This document shows, in pieces, positions 25,704 to 34,063 of a DNA stretch of 39,613 nucleotides (position 1 is its first letter; each line of letters begins with the position of its first letter). The DNA lies in contig JAJQBS010000123.1 in the NCBI GenBank assembly GCA_021203145.1, forward strand, positions 1-39,613. Direction: 5' to 3'. Made by a program: the position numbers and the translations under genes. The DNA comes from Lachnospiraceae bacterium (GTDB lineage Bacteria > Bacillota > Clostridia > Lachnospirales > Lachnospiraceae). The notes under the pieces were generated by a model. That model was not told the origin of the DNA. It searched no databases and was given only the letters and a program-made list of their open reading frames with translations.

Positions 25704-27185
25704 ATGAAAAAAGAAGAACAGGGAAGCGAGTTTAACGGTCGGGAGAATGATGTCGAAGGTCAGGAAAGCTGGTCGGATGATGTGCAGTATTATGACGGCC
25801 GGGAAGGCGTGCCGGATTCTGCACAGGACGGCTTCGGTTCTTATGGAGATCAGGATATTGACGGAGATTCGTATTATGGTGGCCAGAATGGCGGCGGAGA
25901 TTCGTATTATGGTGGCCAGAATGGCGACGGAGATTCGTATTATGGCGGCCAGAATGGCGGCGGGAATCTGTATTACGGTGGCCCGAGCCATTATGGCCCG
26001 AACGCATATGGGGACGACGGCTCTTATTATGGGCAGGGCGCCGGCGGCCCGGGCGGCGCGGATCCTTATGGCGGACAGGGAAATTATTACAATCAGCAGG
26101 CAAATTTCCAGGGAGGATACGCGCAGGACTTTTATGGAGAACCGCAGGGAAACCCGGAAGACGCGCCGGATCGGAGGGGAAAGGTGAAAAAAAAGAAAAA
26201 GAAAAAAAGAAAAATTTTATGGGTACTGGGGATCTTTGTCCTGCTGATCGCTGCGGTTGGCATTGCCGGAACAGCTCTGCTCGGAGGCCTGGATCGTGAA
26301 AAGCTTAGTGATATTCTGGTCAACAGCGGCGTGACGACGTCCGGCTATCGGAATATTGCGATTTTCGGCGTGGATTCCCGCGAGGGAGAGCTGGAGAGCG
26401 GCACCAGAAGTGACACGATCATTATTGCGAGTATCAATAAAAAATCTGGGGATATCAAGCTGGTATCAGTATACCGGGATACCTATCTGGACAATACGGA
26501 CGGCTCTTACCGCAAGGCGACAGAGGCGTACGCCTATGGGGGCGCTTCCCTTTCCGTCAACATGCTGAATAAGAACCTCGATCTGGATATAGAAGACTAT
26601 GTCACGGTGGATTTTGAGGCGGTAATTGAAGTCGTGGACGAGCTTGGCGGAGTCGAGGTAACGCTCGATGACGAGGAAGTATATTGGCTGAATGCCTATC
26701 TTGTGGAAACGTCCGAGGTGACGGGGCGATCCTACACGGAGGTAACCTCGTCCGGCACACAGACACTGACCGGCATCCAGGCAATGGCATACTGCCGGAT
26801 CCGCTACACGACCGGGTGGGATTATAAGCGGACGGAGCGGCAGAGAACGGTTTTTGCGCAGATTTTGCAGAAAGCACAGCAGCAGGGTGTGACGGGGCTC
26901 CTTGCGGTAGTCAATAACATGATTCCGTATATTTCGACAAGCCTTAGCAACACGGAGCTGATCAGTCTGGCGACGGGCATATCAAAATACAACATCGTCG
27001 ACTCCCAGGGATTCCCGTTCGAGAGTACGACGGCGACTGTTTCTTCGGCGGACTGTGTGATTCCGCAGACACTTGCGTCAAATGTTGCCGAGCTGCATGA
27101 ACTGCTGTATGGCACAAGCTATACCGTATCCTCAACTGTGCAGGAGATCAGCGATTATATCTCTTCTGTGACGGGTGTGTATTGA
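25704..27185 (+). CDS. LytR-CpsA-Psr (LCP) family ligase with Tyr/Gly-rich cytosolic N-terminus
   Basis: LCP enzymes attach undecaprenyl-linked glycopolymers to peptidoglycan outside the membrane. The 493-residue product starts at ATG 25704, with GAAAGGGAA upstream; ATG 25659 overlaps the previous gene and lacks a ribosome site. Residues 1-160 are cytosolic, disordered and rich in Tyr, Gly and Asn, with repeats of the form DSYYGGQNGGG. A run of lysines (VKKKKKKKRK) precedes one transmembrane helix at about residues 170-195. The LCP domain follows, with NIAIFGVDSREGELESGTRSDTIIIASI, VSVYRDTYLD, ELGGVEVTL and YCRIRYTTGWDYKRTERQR. The long N-terminus is unusual. It follows the initiating transferase, consistent with the final step of the pathway. 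Confidence 0.93.
   Translation: MKKEEQGSEFNGRENDVEGQESWSDDVQYYDGREGVPDSAQDGFGSYGDQDIDGDSYYGGQNGGGDSYYGGQNGDGDSYYGGQNGGGNLYYGGPSHYGPNAYGDDGSYYGQGAGGPGGADPYGGQGNYYNQQANFQGGYAQDFYGEPQGNPEDAPDRRGKVKKKKKKKRKILWVLGIFVLLIAAVGIAGTALLGGLDREKLSDILVNSGVTTSGYRNIAIFGVDSREGELESGTRSDTIIIASINKKSGDIKLVSVYRDTYLDNTDGSYRKATEAYAYGGASLSVNMLNKNLDLDIEDYVTVDFEAVIEVVDELGGVEVTLDDEEVYWLNAYLVETSEVTGRSYTEVTSSGTQTLTGIQAMAYCRIRYTTGWDYKRTERQRTVFAQILQKAQQQGVTGLLAVVNNMIPYISTSLSNTELISLATGISKYNIVDSQGFPFESTTATVSSADCVIPQTLASNVAELHELLYGTSYTVSSTVQEISDYISSVTGVY
25863..25989 (+). repeat. 33-bp tandem repeats encoding Tyr/Gly-rich segment
   Basis: Units 25863-25895, 25896-25928 and 25929-25961 are nearly identical (each starts GGAGATTCGTATTATGG). 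A diverged fourth unit follows. Each encodes an 11-residue unit with two adjacent tyrosines. Confidence 0.9.
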
Positions 27186-27253
27186 TCAGCGGGCAGTGGT
27201 TAGCGAACAGTGGCAAGTGGTTGACGGCTGGCAGACCGTGATTCATAGTTAAT

Positions 27254-27327
27254 GCCAGGTGACTGACAGCTGACAGGCGGCAGAGAGAACGGCAGGTGAC
27301 TGATATTTGACAGGCAACAGAGAGAAC
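27254..27327. repeat. 37-bp tandem repeat before a glycosyltransferase gene
   Basis: Units 27254-27290 and 27291-27327 share CAGGTGACTGA and CAGAGAGAAC; a partial copy of the unit start follows. No gene is supported in 27186-27339. Confidence 0.8.
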
Positions 27328-27339
27328 GCCAGGGGCACA

Positions 27340-28377
27340 ATGGAACAGACGATCGATGTGGTGATTCCAGTCTATAAGCCGGATGGGCGTCTGCGGGAAC
27401 TGGTTCTGAGGCTGCTGCGCCAGAGGATCCGCCCAGGGCACATTCTGCTGATCAATACGGAAAAAGAATTGTTTGATCCGGGGCTTCTGGAGGGTCTGGC
27501 GGGAGAATGCGCATGTACGCCAGCTGACCCGGCGGGAGAGCGGCCGGATATGGAATCCGGTTTTACCGGATGGACGGCGGAAACGGCCGACCGGCGTGAA
27601 TCAGTAGCCGGCACCGTCATCCGCGTGGAGCACATCCATAAACGGGAATTTGACCATGGCGGCACCCGCCATATGGCGGCGAGCATGCTGGACGGAGACA
27701 TGATTCTGTTTATGACGCAGGACGCCGTCCCGGAGGACAATCTTCTGACGGAGATCCTGCTGAGACCTTTTGAGGACCCGAAAGTCTGCGCGGCCTACGC
27801 GCGGCAGCTGCCCCGGCCGGACGCAAGTCTTCTGGAGCAATATGCGCGAAATTATAATTATCCTTCAGAAAGCCGTATTAAGACAAAAGAGGATTTGGAG
27901 ATTCTTGGGATTAAGACTTATTTTTGCTCGAATGTCTGTGCCATGTACCGCAGGAGCGCGTACGAGGAGCTCGGCGGATTTGAGAGGCATACGATATTCA
28001 ATGAGGACATGATTTTTGCCGCGAAGCTGATCCAGGCCGGAAGGGCGGTGGTTTATTGCGCGGACGCCCGGGTCGTCCACTCCCACAATTACAGCGGTAT
28101 CTGTCAGTTTCGGCGAAATTTTGACCTCGGAGTATCCCAGGCAGAGCATCCGGAAATTTTTGCCGGTGTGCATTCTGAGAGTGAGGGGATTCATCTGATC
28201 CAAAAGACGGCGTCATACCTGATGAAAAAAGGGAAACCGTGGCTGCTCTGCCCACTCGTCTGGCAGAGCGGCTGTAAGTATCTTGGCTATCTGTTTGGGA
28301 AAAATTACACGAAACTCCCGACAGCCATGGTGCGATTTTGCTCTATGAATAAAGCTTACTGGGATCCAAATGGATGA
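27340..28377 (+). CDS. GT2 family glycosyltransferase (rhamnosyltransferase-like)
   Basis: The 345-residue protein starts at ATG 27340, with AGGGG a short distance upstream. The GT2 fold is shown by IDVVIPVYKPDGRLRELV, then FDHGGTRHMAA (a motif of RfbF/RgpB-type rhamnosyltransferases), FMTQDAVPEDNLL, AYARQLPRPDASLLEQYARNYNYP and HIFNEDMIFAAKL-like TIFNEDMIFAAKLI. Between the first strand and RVEHIHKREFDHGG there is a poorly conserved insertion of about 40 residues (CTPADPAGERPDMES onward). The DNA of that insertion contains an ATCCGG/CCGGAT hairpin at about 27555. It is the last gene of the polysaccharide locus in this window. Confidence 0.88.
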   Translation: MEQTIDVVIPVYKPDGRLRELVLRLLRQRIRPGHILLINTEKELFDPGLLEGLAGECACTPADPAGERPDMESGFTGWTAETADRRESVAGTVIRVEHIHKREFDHGGTRHMAASMLDGDMILFMTQDAVPEDNLLTEILLRPFEDPKVCAAYARQLPRPDASLLEQYARNYNYPSESRIKTKEDLEILGIKTYFCSNVCAMYRRSAYEELGGFERHTIFNEDMIFAAKLIQAGRAVVYCADARVVHSHNYSGICQFRRNFDLGVSQAEHPEIFAGVHSESEGIHLIQKTASYLMKKGKPWLLCPLVWQSGCKYLGYLFGKNYTKLPTAMVRFCSMNKAYWDPNG

Positions 28378-28397
28378 TGTGTCCGGAACATCCTCCT

Positions 28398-28454
28398 CAC
28401 AAAGAAAATATAGCCGGCGGCAGATAAAACTGCACAATCTGCCTTGTCTTTGTG
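28398..28454. repeat. nested inverted repeats after the last glycosyltransferase
   Basis: CACAAAG (28398-28404) pairs with CTTTGTG (28448-28454). Inside, GGCAGAT (28419-28425) pairs with ATCTGCC (28437-28443). There is no T-run. It could be a weak terminator or an RNA structure before the HtrA gene. Confidence 0.4.
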
Positions 28455-28550
28455 ATAGTGTTCAGAACAGTTTACACAGATTCGACACATTTTTCTGATA
28501 AACTACCTTTCATATTAGTGCTTAAATTCCCTTTTACGGAGGAAATAGCC

Positions 28551-30140
28551 GTGAATGATGATAGAAATCAGAAAAATGATAATAATACCCCGCTGCTTGT
28601 GCTGGTTTTTTTCCTGACACTGGCTGTGATTGCGTGCGGGATTTATTTTGTGTCCGGGTTGCTCGGGCGCTCAGGGAGTGTTCAGACCGTGTCTGTGACG
28701 GAGACGGATACCGTGACGGCATCTGGGACAGAGGCCGTCGGCGAGACCGGCGCGGGCAGTGAGGCAGGAACCGACGCCGGGGGCGGCGCGGATGTGGGCA
28801 GTGAGACAGGAACCGTCAGCGAGACCGGCGCGGATGTGGACAGTGAGACAGGAACCGACGGCGGGAACGGGTCAGATGCGGGCAACAATGCAGAGTCAGA
28901 GACCGGGGTGGACCTGGGCAACGCAGCAGACGCAGAGACCGGAACAGAGGCTCAGGCAGAAGACGATGAGGAGCCGGATATGGATATCAGTGGAGCGTCA
29001 GACGAAGAAGGCGGCTCCGGGGCATTGCCGGATGGCGGAAGTATTTCGGCCGGGGCGTTCGGCCAGGAAGATTCCCTGGACATTGTAGGTGTGGTAAAAA
29101 AAACGATGCCATCTGTAGTTGCGATTACGAATCAGTCGGTACAGGAGGTTACCTATATGTTCCGCGGTACCGAGGAGATTGAGATTGAGAGCAGCGGCAC
29201 CGGGATCATTATCGGAGAGAATGACACGGAGCTTTTAATTGCAACGAATTATCATGTAGTCGAGGATGCGTCGATCCTGACGGTCTGCTTCTGGGCGGAC
29301 GTCGAGGATGAGGAAGACCTGATTGTCGAAGCGGCTCTGAAGGGCCTTGACGAGAGCAAGGATCTGGCGGTGATCGCGGTGCAGCTGGAAGCAATAGCGG
29401 ATGAGGTTCGTGATCAGATTTATGCCGCGACTCTGGGGACGTCGGGAACGTTGATCATAGGGGAGCCTGCGATCGCGATCGGCAACGCACTCGGATATGG
29501 CCAGAGCGTCACATACGGAATCATCAGTGCACTGGACCGGACGATCGAAGTGGACGGCGTGACGGGGGTCTATATCCAGACAGATGCGGCGATCAATGCC
29601 GGCAACAGCGGCGGGGCACTGCTGAATTCTGATGGCGAGGTGATCGGCATCAATTCTGCAAAGGTATCTGCTTCCGGCGTGGAAGGGATGGGATACGCGA
29701 TCCCGATCGACGATGCGCGGCCGGTTCTGACGAAGCTGATGGAGCGCACGACGCGGGAAAAGGTAGCCGAGGAGGAGCGCGGATATCTGGGGATTTTTAC
29801 ACAGGATATTTCTGAGGAGACCAGAAGCCTTTATAATATTCCAAACGGTGTGTACGTGTCCATGGTAGAGAGTGATTCTCCTGCTGAGGACGCAGGGATG
29901 AAGCAGGGAGATATTATCAGCTCTCTGGACGGCGTGACGGTTACTTCGGCTGACGGTTTTGAAAGTCTTCTGACCTACTACAGCGTGGGGGAGACCGTTG
30001 AGATAGAGTTCTACAGGGCTGACAAGGGCAGCTACGAGGCACAGACACTGAGCGTGACATTTTCTGAGCAGCCCCAGGAGGAGAGCAGCTCAGATGAAAG
30101 ATTTACCCCTCCTTTCGGAGGCATGACGCCATTCCGGTAA
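28551..30140 (+). CDS. membrane-anchored HtrA/DegP-type serine protease with PDZ domain
   Basis: HtrA proteins degrade misfolded proteins outside the membrane. I place the start at GTG 28551, because ACGGAGGAAATAGCC precedes it; the open frame reaches back to 28452. The 529-residue product has one N-terminal transmembrane helix (LLVLVFFLTLAVIACGIYF), then about 130 residues of Gly/Thr/Glu/Asp linker made of diverged repeats. Next comes a trypsin-like domain with the triad His235 (ATNYHVV), Asp271 (KDLAVI) and Ser353 (NAGNSGGALL), and a PDZ domain (YLGIFTQDI to VEIEFYRAD). The linker is longer than usual. It lies directly before the ClpX-like gene, giving a protein-quality group. Confidence 0.93.
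   Translation: MNDDRNQKNDNNTPLLVLVFFLTLAVIACGIYFVSGLLGRSGSVQTVSVTETDTVTASGTEAVGETGAGSEAGTDAGGGADVGSETGTVSETGADVDSETGTDGGNGSDAGNNAESETGVDLGNAADAETGTEAQAEDDEEPDMDISGASDEEGGSGALPDGGSISAGAFGQEDSLDIVGVVKKTMPSVVAITNQSVQEVTYMFRGTEEIEIESSGTGIIIGENDTELLIATNYHVVEDASILTVCFWADVEDEEDLIVEAALKGLDESKDLAVIAVQLEAIADEVRDQIYAATLGTSGTLIIGEPAIAIGNALGYGQSVTYGIISALDRTIEVDGVTGVYIQTDAAINAGNSGGALLNSDGEVIGINSAKVSASGVEGMGYAIPIDDARPVLTKLMERTTREKVAEEERGYLGIFTQDISEETRSLYNIPNGVYVSMVESDSPAEDAGMKQGDIISSLDGVTVTSADGFESLLTYYSVGETVEIEFYRADKGSYEAQTLSVTFSEQPQEESSSDERFTPPFGGMTPFR
28743..28870 (+). repeat. 42-bp period repeat in the HtrA linker
   Basis: The segments 28785-28815 and 28827-28857 are nearly identical and 42 bases apart; a shorter related copy precedes them near 28749. 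They encode Gly/Ser/Glu/Thr-rich units (ADVGSETGT, ADVDSETGT). Confidence 0.7.
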
Positions 30141-30199
30141 AATGGATGGGAGACAGGTAATCATTGCGTGCTAAGGCACAGGGGGATGACTGGAGAAAG

Positions 30200-32149
30200 A
30201 TGAGTACAGACAAAAACGGATACGAAAAATTTTGCATGCTTTGCGGCAGACCGGAAGGAATTGCCGGAAAGGTGATTGAGATGCCGGGCGGTATCTGCGT
30301 ATGCCCGGACTGCATTCAAAAGGCATTTGACGCCATGCAGGCGTCAGGACTCTCGCAGGAGGACATGAGACGGCTGGCCGGCCAGTTTGCGGGAACGGCG
30401 CCCCGGGAAGTCTCGAAAAAGAATGGAGCGGATCATCTGGCGGAGGCAAACGACAGCAGCGGGAAAGGCTCCGGAGGAGCACAGGGAAATGCGCAGGCTG
30501 GAGGCGCAAGCTCCGGCGGCGTCTCCTCAGGAAGCGGCGATGGCAGAATCTCCGGCGATTCGCCGGGAAGTGCGGGTGAGTACGGAAAGATCCAGGGCGG
30601 TTCCTCAGGAAACGGCAGCGGAAATACCTCTGGCGCTTCATCAGGAGGTGGCAGCGGAAATTCTTCCGGCGGTTCAGCAGGAGGCGGCAGCGGGAAATCG
30701 TCCGGCGGCTTTCGCGGGAATGGCGGCAACGGATCCGACGACTCACATGGGGAGGATTCTGCGGACAACGGTGTGGATGCGGGCGAAATCGTGGAAGCGG
30801 ATGAAGGGTCCGACGCGCCATCTGACCAGGAGAAAGCCGGGGGAAACGGCATCCACAGGAACTTCCGCATTCCGACTATCAGCATGATCAATCTGGGCGA
30901 CATTTTCGGAAATCTGGGCATGCCGCGCCAACAGCAGCAGCAGATCAAGAAGAAGCCGAAGGAAAAGAAGCCCCAGAAGGAGCTTGATATTGCGCATATT
31001 CCGGCTCCGCATAAGATCAAGGCGAGCCTGGATGAGTACGTGGTAGGGCAGGAGCATGCGAAAAAAGTAATCTCCGTCGCTGTATACAACCACTATAAGC
31101 GGATCGCGGACTGTGAGAAAAAGCAGAAAGCGGCCGAGGCACAGGAGGAAGAGGGAAATATTCTGACAGGGACGGATTTATCAGAGCGTTCCATGATTAC
31201 CTTTGATGACGTTGAGATTGAAAAATCGAATATGCTGCTTTTGGGCCCGACCGGCTGCGGCAAGACCTATCTGGTAAAAACACTTGCCAGACTCCTGGAC
31301 GTGCCGCTCGCGATTGCGGACGCGACCTCTCTGACAGAGGCGGGCTATATTGGCGATGATATAGAGAGTGTAGTGACTCGTCTGCTCTCCGCAGCCGACA
31401 ACGATGTGGCCCGTGCGGAGCAGGGGATTATTTTTATTGACGAGATCGACAAGATCGCGCGCAAGAGAAACACGAACCAGCGCGACGTCAGCGGCGAGGC
31501 GGTGCAGCAGGGTATGCTGAAGCTGCTTGAGGGCAGTGAGGTGGAGGTGCCGGTAGGCTCCGCGAGCAAGAACGCGATGGTTCCGATGGCGACGGTGGAT
31601 ACCAGCAACATTCTGTTCATCTGCGGCGGGGCGTTTCCGGGGCTGGAGGAAATCATCAAGGAGCGGCTCAATAAACAGGCCGCGATCGGATTTTTCTCCG
31701 ATCTGAAGGATAAATATGATGAAGATCCGGATCTTCTCACAAAGGTCGAGGTGGAGGATCTGCGGAAATTTGGCATGATCCCGGAATTCCTGGGACGGCT
31801 GCCGATCATCTGTCCACTGCAGTCGCTGACAAAGGAGATGCTGGTGCGTATCCTGAATGAGCCGCGCAATGCGATTATCCGACAGTACCAGAAGCTGCTG
31901 GCTCTGGACGAGGTGGAGCTGACCATGGACGACGGCGCCCTCGAGGCAATCGCGGAAAAGGCGCTCAAACGGAAGACCGGCGCCCGGGCTTTGCGGGCGA
32001 TTATTGAAGAATTCATGCTCGATATCATGTATGAAATTCCGAAAGACGACAGCATCGGAAGCGTCCGGATTACCCGTGAATATATTGAACACACGGGCGG
32101 CCCCGTGATCAGTCTGCGCACGGTCGGGGCGCCGGTCCTGACAGAATAA
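30200..32149 (+). CDS. ClpX-like AAA+ unfoldase with very long Gly/Ser linker
   Basis: The product has 649 residues from ATG 30200, with GGAGAAAG upstream; ClpX is usually about 420-430. The N-terminus is a ClpX zinc domain with Cys12, Cys15, Cys35 and Cys38. From about residue 75 to 230 there is a low-complexity Gly/Ser/Asn/Asp linker, then Lys-rich sequence, then the AAA+ module: Walker A GPTGCGKT (349-356), GYIGDDIESVV (pore-loop region), Walker B IIFIDEIDKIA, SGEAVQQGMLKLLEG and the ClpP-docking-type IGF in QAAIGFFSD. It ends with the sensor 2 region TGARALRAIIEEF. The divergent motifs (GYIGDD in place of GYVGED) suggest the Lachnospiraceae ClpX paralogue and not the main clpX; no clpP or tig is adjacent. 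Confidence 0.88.
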   Translation: MSTDKNGYEKFCMLCGRPEGIAGKVIEMPGGICVCPDCIQKAFDAMQASGLSQEDMRRLAGQFAGTAPREVSKKNGADHLAEANDSSGKGSGGAQGNAQAGGASSGGVSSGSGDGRISGDSPGSAGEYGKIQGGSSGNGSGNTSGASSGGGSGNSSGGSAGGGSGKSSGGFRGNGGNGSDDSHGEDSADNGVDAGEIVEADEGSDAPSDQEKAGGNGIHRNFRIPTISMINLGDIFGNLGMPRQQQQQIKKKPKEKKPQKELDIAHIPAPHKIKASLDEYVVGQEHAKKVISVAVYNHYKRIADCEKKQKAAEAQEEEGNILTGTDLSERSMITFDDVEIEKSNMLLLGPTGCGKTYLVKTLARLLDVPLAIADATSLTEAGYIGDDIESVVTRLLSAADNDVARAEQGIIFIDEIDKIARKRNTNQRDVSGEAVQQGMLKLLEGSEVEVPVGSASKNAMVPMATVDTSNILFICGGAFPGLEEIIKERLNKQAAIGFFSDLKDKYDEDPDLLTKVEVEDLRKFGMIPEFLGRLPIICPLQSLTKEMLVRILNEPRNAIIRQYQKLLALDEVELTMDDGALEAIAEKALKRKTGARALRAIIEEFMLDIMYEIPKDDSIGSVRITREYIEHTGGPVISLRTVGAPVLTE

Positions 32150-32178
32150 GATAAATTTTTACAATTTTCTGCTTTGCG

Positions 32179-32207
32179 TTGACACGGATTGACAAAAATG
32201 GTATTGT
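32179..32207 (+). promoter_or_regulatory. promoter of rpoD
   Basis: TTGACA (32179-32184) and TATTGT (32202-32207) are 17 bases apart, just before AAAGGAG and the start at 32231. Confidence 0.7.
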
Positions 32208-32230
32208 AAAAGGCGAAAGGAGATTGTTTT

Positions 32231-33373
32231 ATGAATGAAGCACAGGAACAGTTTCTGAAAGCACTTGAAAATCTGAAGACACTTGCGGCAGCCAGGAAGA
32301 ATACGCTCCAGTATGATGAGATCATGAGCGCCTTTCCGGGAGTGGAGCTCACAGAGGACAAAATGGATATGATTCTTGAATACCTCGAAAAGCATCATAT
32401 CGATGTTGTACAGGGCAAGATGCCCGATGAAGCTCCCGAGGATACCGGAGAAGAGCTCCTTCTGGAGCCTGAGGACGACATCCTGATCTCTGAGCATGAG
32501 GAGATCGAGCTGATCAGCGACGCGGATGTGCTGGAGGGCGTCAGTACAGAGGATCCGGTCCGCATGTATCTGAAGGAAATCGGTAATGTTCCCCTTCTTT
32601 CCGGGGATGAGGAGATCGAGCTGGCCAAAAGAGTAGAGCAGGGCGATGAAGAAGCCAAAAAAAAGCTGACCGAAGCGAATCTCCGACTCGTCGTGAGCAT
32701 TGCCAAAAAATACGTAGGCAGAGGCATGCCGTTTCTGGATCTGATCCAGGAGGGCAATATGGGCCTGATGAAGGCTGTGGACAAATTTGACTATACTAAG
32801 GGCTACAAATTCAGCACCTACGCGACCTGGTGGATTCGCCAGGCGATCACGCGGGGCATCGCGGACACGGGACGGACAATCCGGGTTCCGGTACATATGG
32901 TCGAGACGATCAACAAGACACTGCGCATGACGCGCACGCTCCTGCAGGAGCTTGGGCGCGAGCCGACCCCGGAGGAGGTAGCCGACCGGCTCGGCGTGCC
33001 GGTCAGCCGTGTGCGCGAGGTACTGAAAATATCCAGAGATCCGGTATCGCTCGACACCCCGATCGGGGAGGAGGACGATTCCCACCTCGGAGACTTTATA
33101 GAGGACGATACAGCACTTTCGCCGGCAGATTCCGCTGCGTTTTCCATGCTGCGTGAGGAGCTTTCCACAGCGTTGGAGTCCCTGACCGAGCGGGAACGCC
33201 AGGTGATCAAGCTGCGCTTCGGCCTGGAGGACGGCCGGGCCAGGACACTCGAGGAGGTCGGCAAGGAGTTCAATGTCACCAGGGAGCGCATCCGGCAGAT
33301 TGAGGCGAAAGCCCTGCGCAAGCTGCGCCACCCGTCCAGAAGCAAACGCCTGAAGGACTTCCTGAATTATTAA
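32231..33373 (+). CDS. rpoD: primary sigma factor RpoD/SigA
   Basis: The 380-residue product starts at ATG 32231 behind CGAAAGGAG. Region 1.1 is present ([23 protein letters not shown] onward), then an acidic spacer, region 1.2 [17 protein letters not shown], region 2 [39 protein letters not shown] with [15 protein letters not shown] (-10 recognition), region 3, and region 4 ending [20 protein letters not shown] (-35 recognition). Size and regions fit the housekeeping sigma factor. In most clostridia rpoD follows dnaG; here it follows the ClpX-like gene and has its own promoter. Confidence 0.97.
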   Translation: MNEAQEQFLKALENLKTLAAARKNTLQYDEIMSAFPGVELTEDKMDMILEYLEKHHIDVVQGKMPDEAPEDTGEELLLEPEDDILISEHEEIELISDADVLEGVSTEDPVRMYLKEIGNVPLLSGDEEIELAKRVEQGDEEAKKKLTEANLRLVVSIAKKYVGRGMPFLDLIQEGNMGLMKAVDKFDYTKGYKFSTYATWWIRQAITRGIADTGRTIRVPVHMVETINKTLRMTRTLLQELGREPTPEEVADRLGVPVSRVREVLKISRDPVSLDTPIGEEDDSHLGDFIEDDTALSPADSAAFSMLREELSTALESLTERERQVIKLRFGLEDGRARTLEEVGKEFNVTRERIRQIEAKALRKLRHPSRSKRLKDFLNY

Positions 33374-33424
33374 GGACGATCAGTGCCAGGGCCAAAAGGG
33401 CTGCACAGACGGCAAGGGGGATTC

Positions 33425-33531
33425 GCAAAATGATTTAGGGCTGCAGAGTGATTTAAGCAGCAAAGTGACTTAAGGCAGCGAAGTGATTTAAGCCGGCAAA
33501 ATGACTTAAGGCAGCAGAGTGGTTTACAACA
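33425..33531. repeat. six 17-18-bp tandem repeats after rpoD
   Basis: Units start at 33425, 33443, 33460, 33478, 33496 and 33514; the consensus is GCAAAGTGACTTAAGGCA. In-frame stops exclude coding. The rest of 33374-33781 is A+T-richer sequence without a gene I can support. Confidence 0.85.
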
Positions 33532-33781
33532 GCAGACTCATTTGGGATCGCATAGACAGCCAGAAAGCCGTGACAGAGCAGATTTTCAGGATCGGCTCTG
33601 TCTCGGTTTTTTTCATTTTGTGCATTTTGTGCTTGATTTTACGCGTGTTTTGCGAGACAATAAACAGGGATTCAGACAAGAATTCAGACAGGAACCGGGA
33701 TATGGGTTTTGCATTTTGGTTTCTTTGGAGCAGGTATTATTGTGACATCATGTTGAGGCAGAAGAAGGGGGAAATGGGTTG

Positions 33782-34009
33782 ATGTATCAGAGAAGGATTC
33801 AGTTAAGGACTGTGGATGATGTGAGGGAGTTTGTCAAAGCGGCGGATCGCTGTAGCTTTGACGTCAATATTTTATTCGGAGAAACATTGATTGACGCGAA
33901 ATCAATCATGGGAGTGATGAGCCTGGATCTCACCAGGGAGCTCCTTGTGGCTTACGAGGTGGCGGATCCTCAGCTGGAGCAGACCTTGAAAAAGTTCACA
34001 GTCGGGTAA
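33782..34009 (+). CDS. HPr-like protein lacking the phosphotransfer histidine
   Basis: The 75-residue protein starts at ATG 33782, with AAGGGGG about 10 bases upstream. The segment FDVNILFGETLIDAKSIMGVMSLDL aligns with HPr around Ser46 (KSIMGVMSL). The loop that carries the active His15 in HPr (GIHARPA) is missing; TVDDVREFVKAADRC stands there. It therefore cannot pass phosphate to PTS enzyme II but keeps the site that HPr kinase could modify, as in Crh of Bacillus. A regulatory role is an inference. It lies 54 bases before the helicase gene. Confidence 0.75.
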   Translation: MYQRRIQLRTVDDVREFVKAADRCSFDVNILFGETLIDAKSIMGVMSLDLTRELLVAYEVADPQLEQTLKKFTVG

Positions 34010-34063
34010 TGGGATGTATGCGGTGCGGCATGCCGGTCATCTGCGCCGCGGACAGAGAGATTT

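Noticed and set aside
25863..25961. Three 33-bp repeats considered as a CRISPR array
   Set aside because: The repeats are contiguous without spacers, keep the reading frame and encode protein.
30433..31089. 218-codon minus strand Pro/Ser-rich frame
   Set aside because: It is the antisense reading of the Gly/Ser linker of the ClpX-like gene.
33425..33531. 18-bp repeats considered as a CRISPR array or iterons of an origin
   Set aside because: There are no unique spacers, no cas genes, no replication gene nearby and no DnaA-box pattern.
33519..33782. 87-codon open frame with a hydrophobic stretch after rpoD
   Set aside because: It has no ribosome site, begins inside the 18-bp repeat array, and has odd composition. 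It is probably chance.
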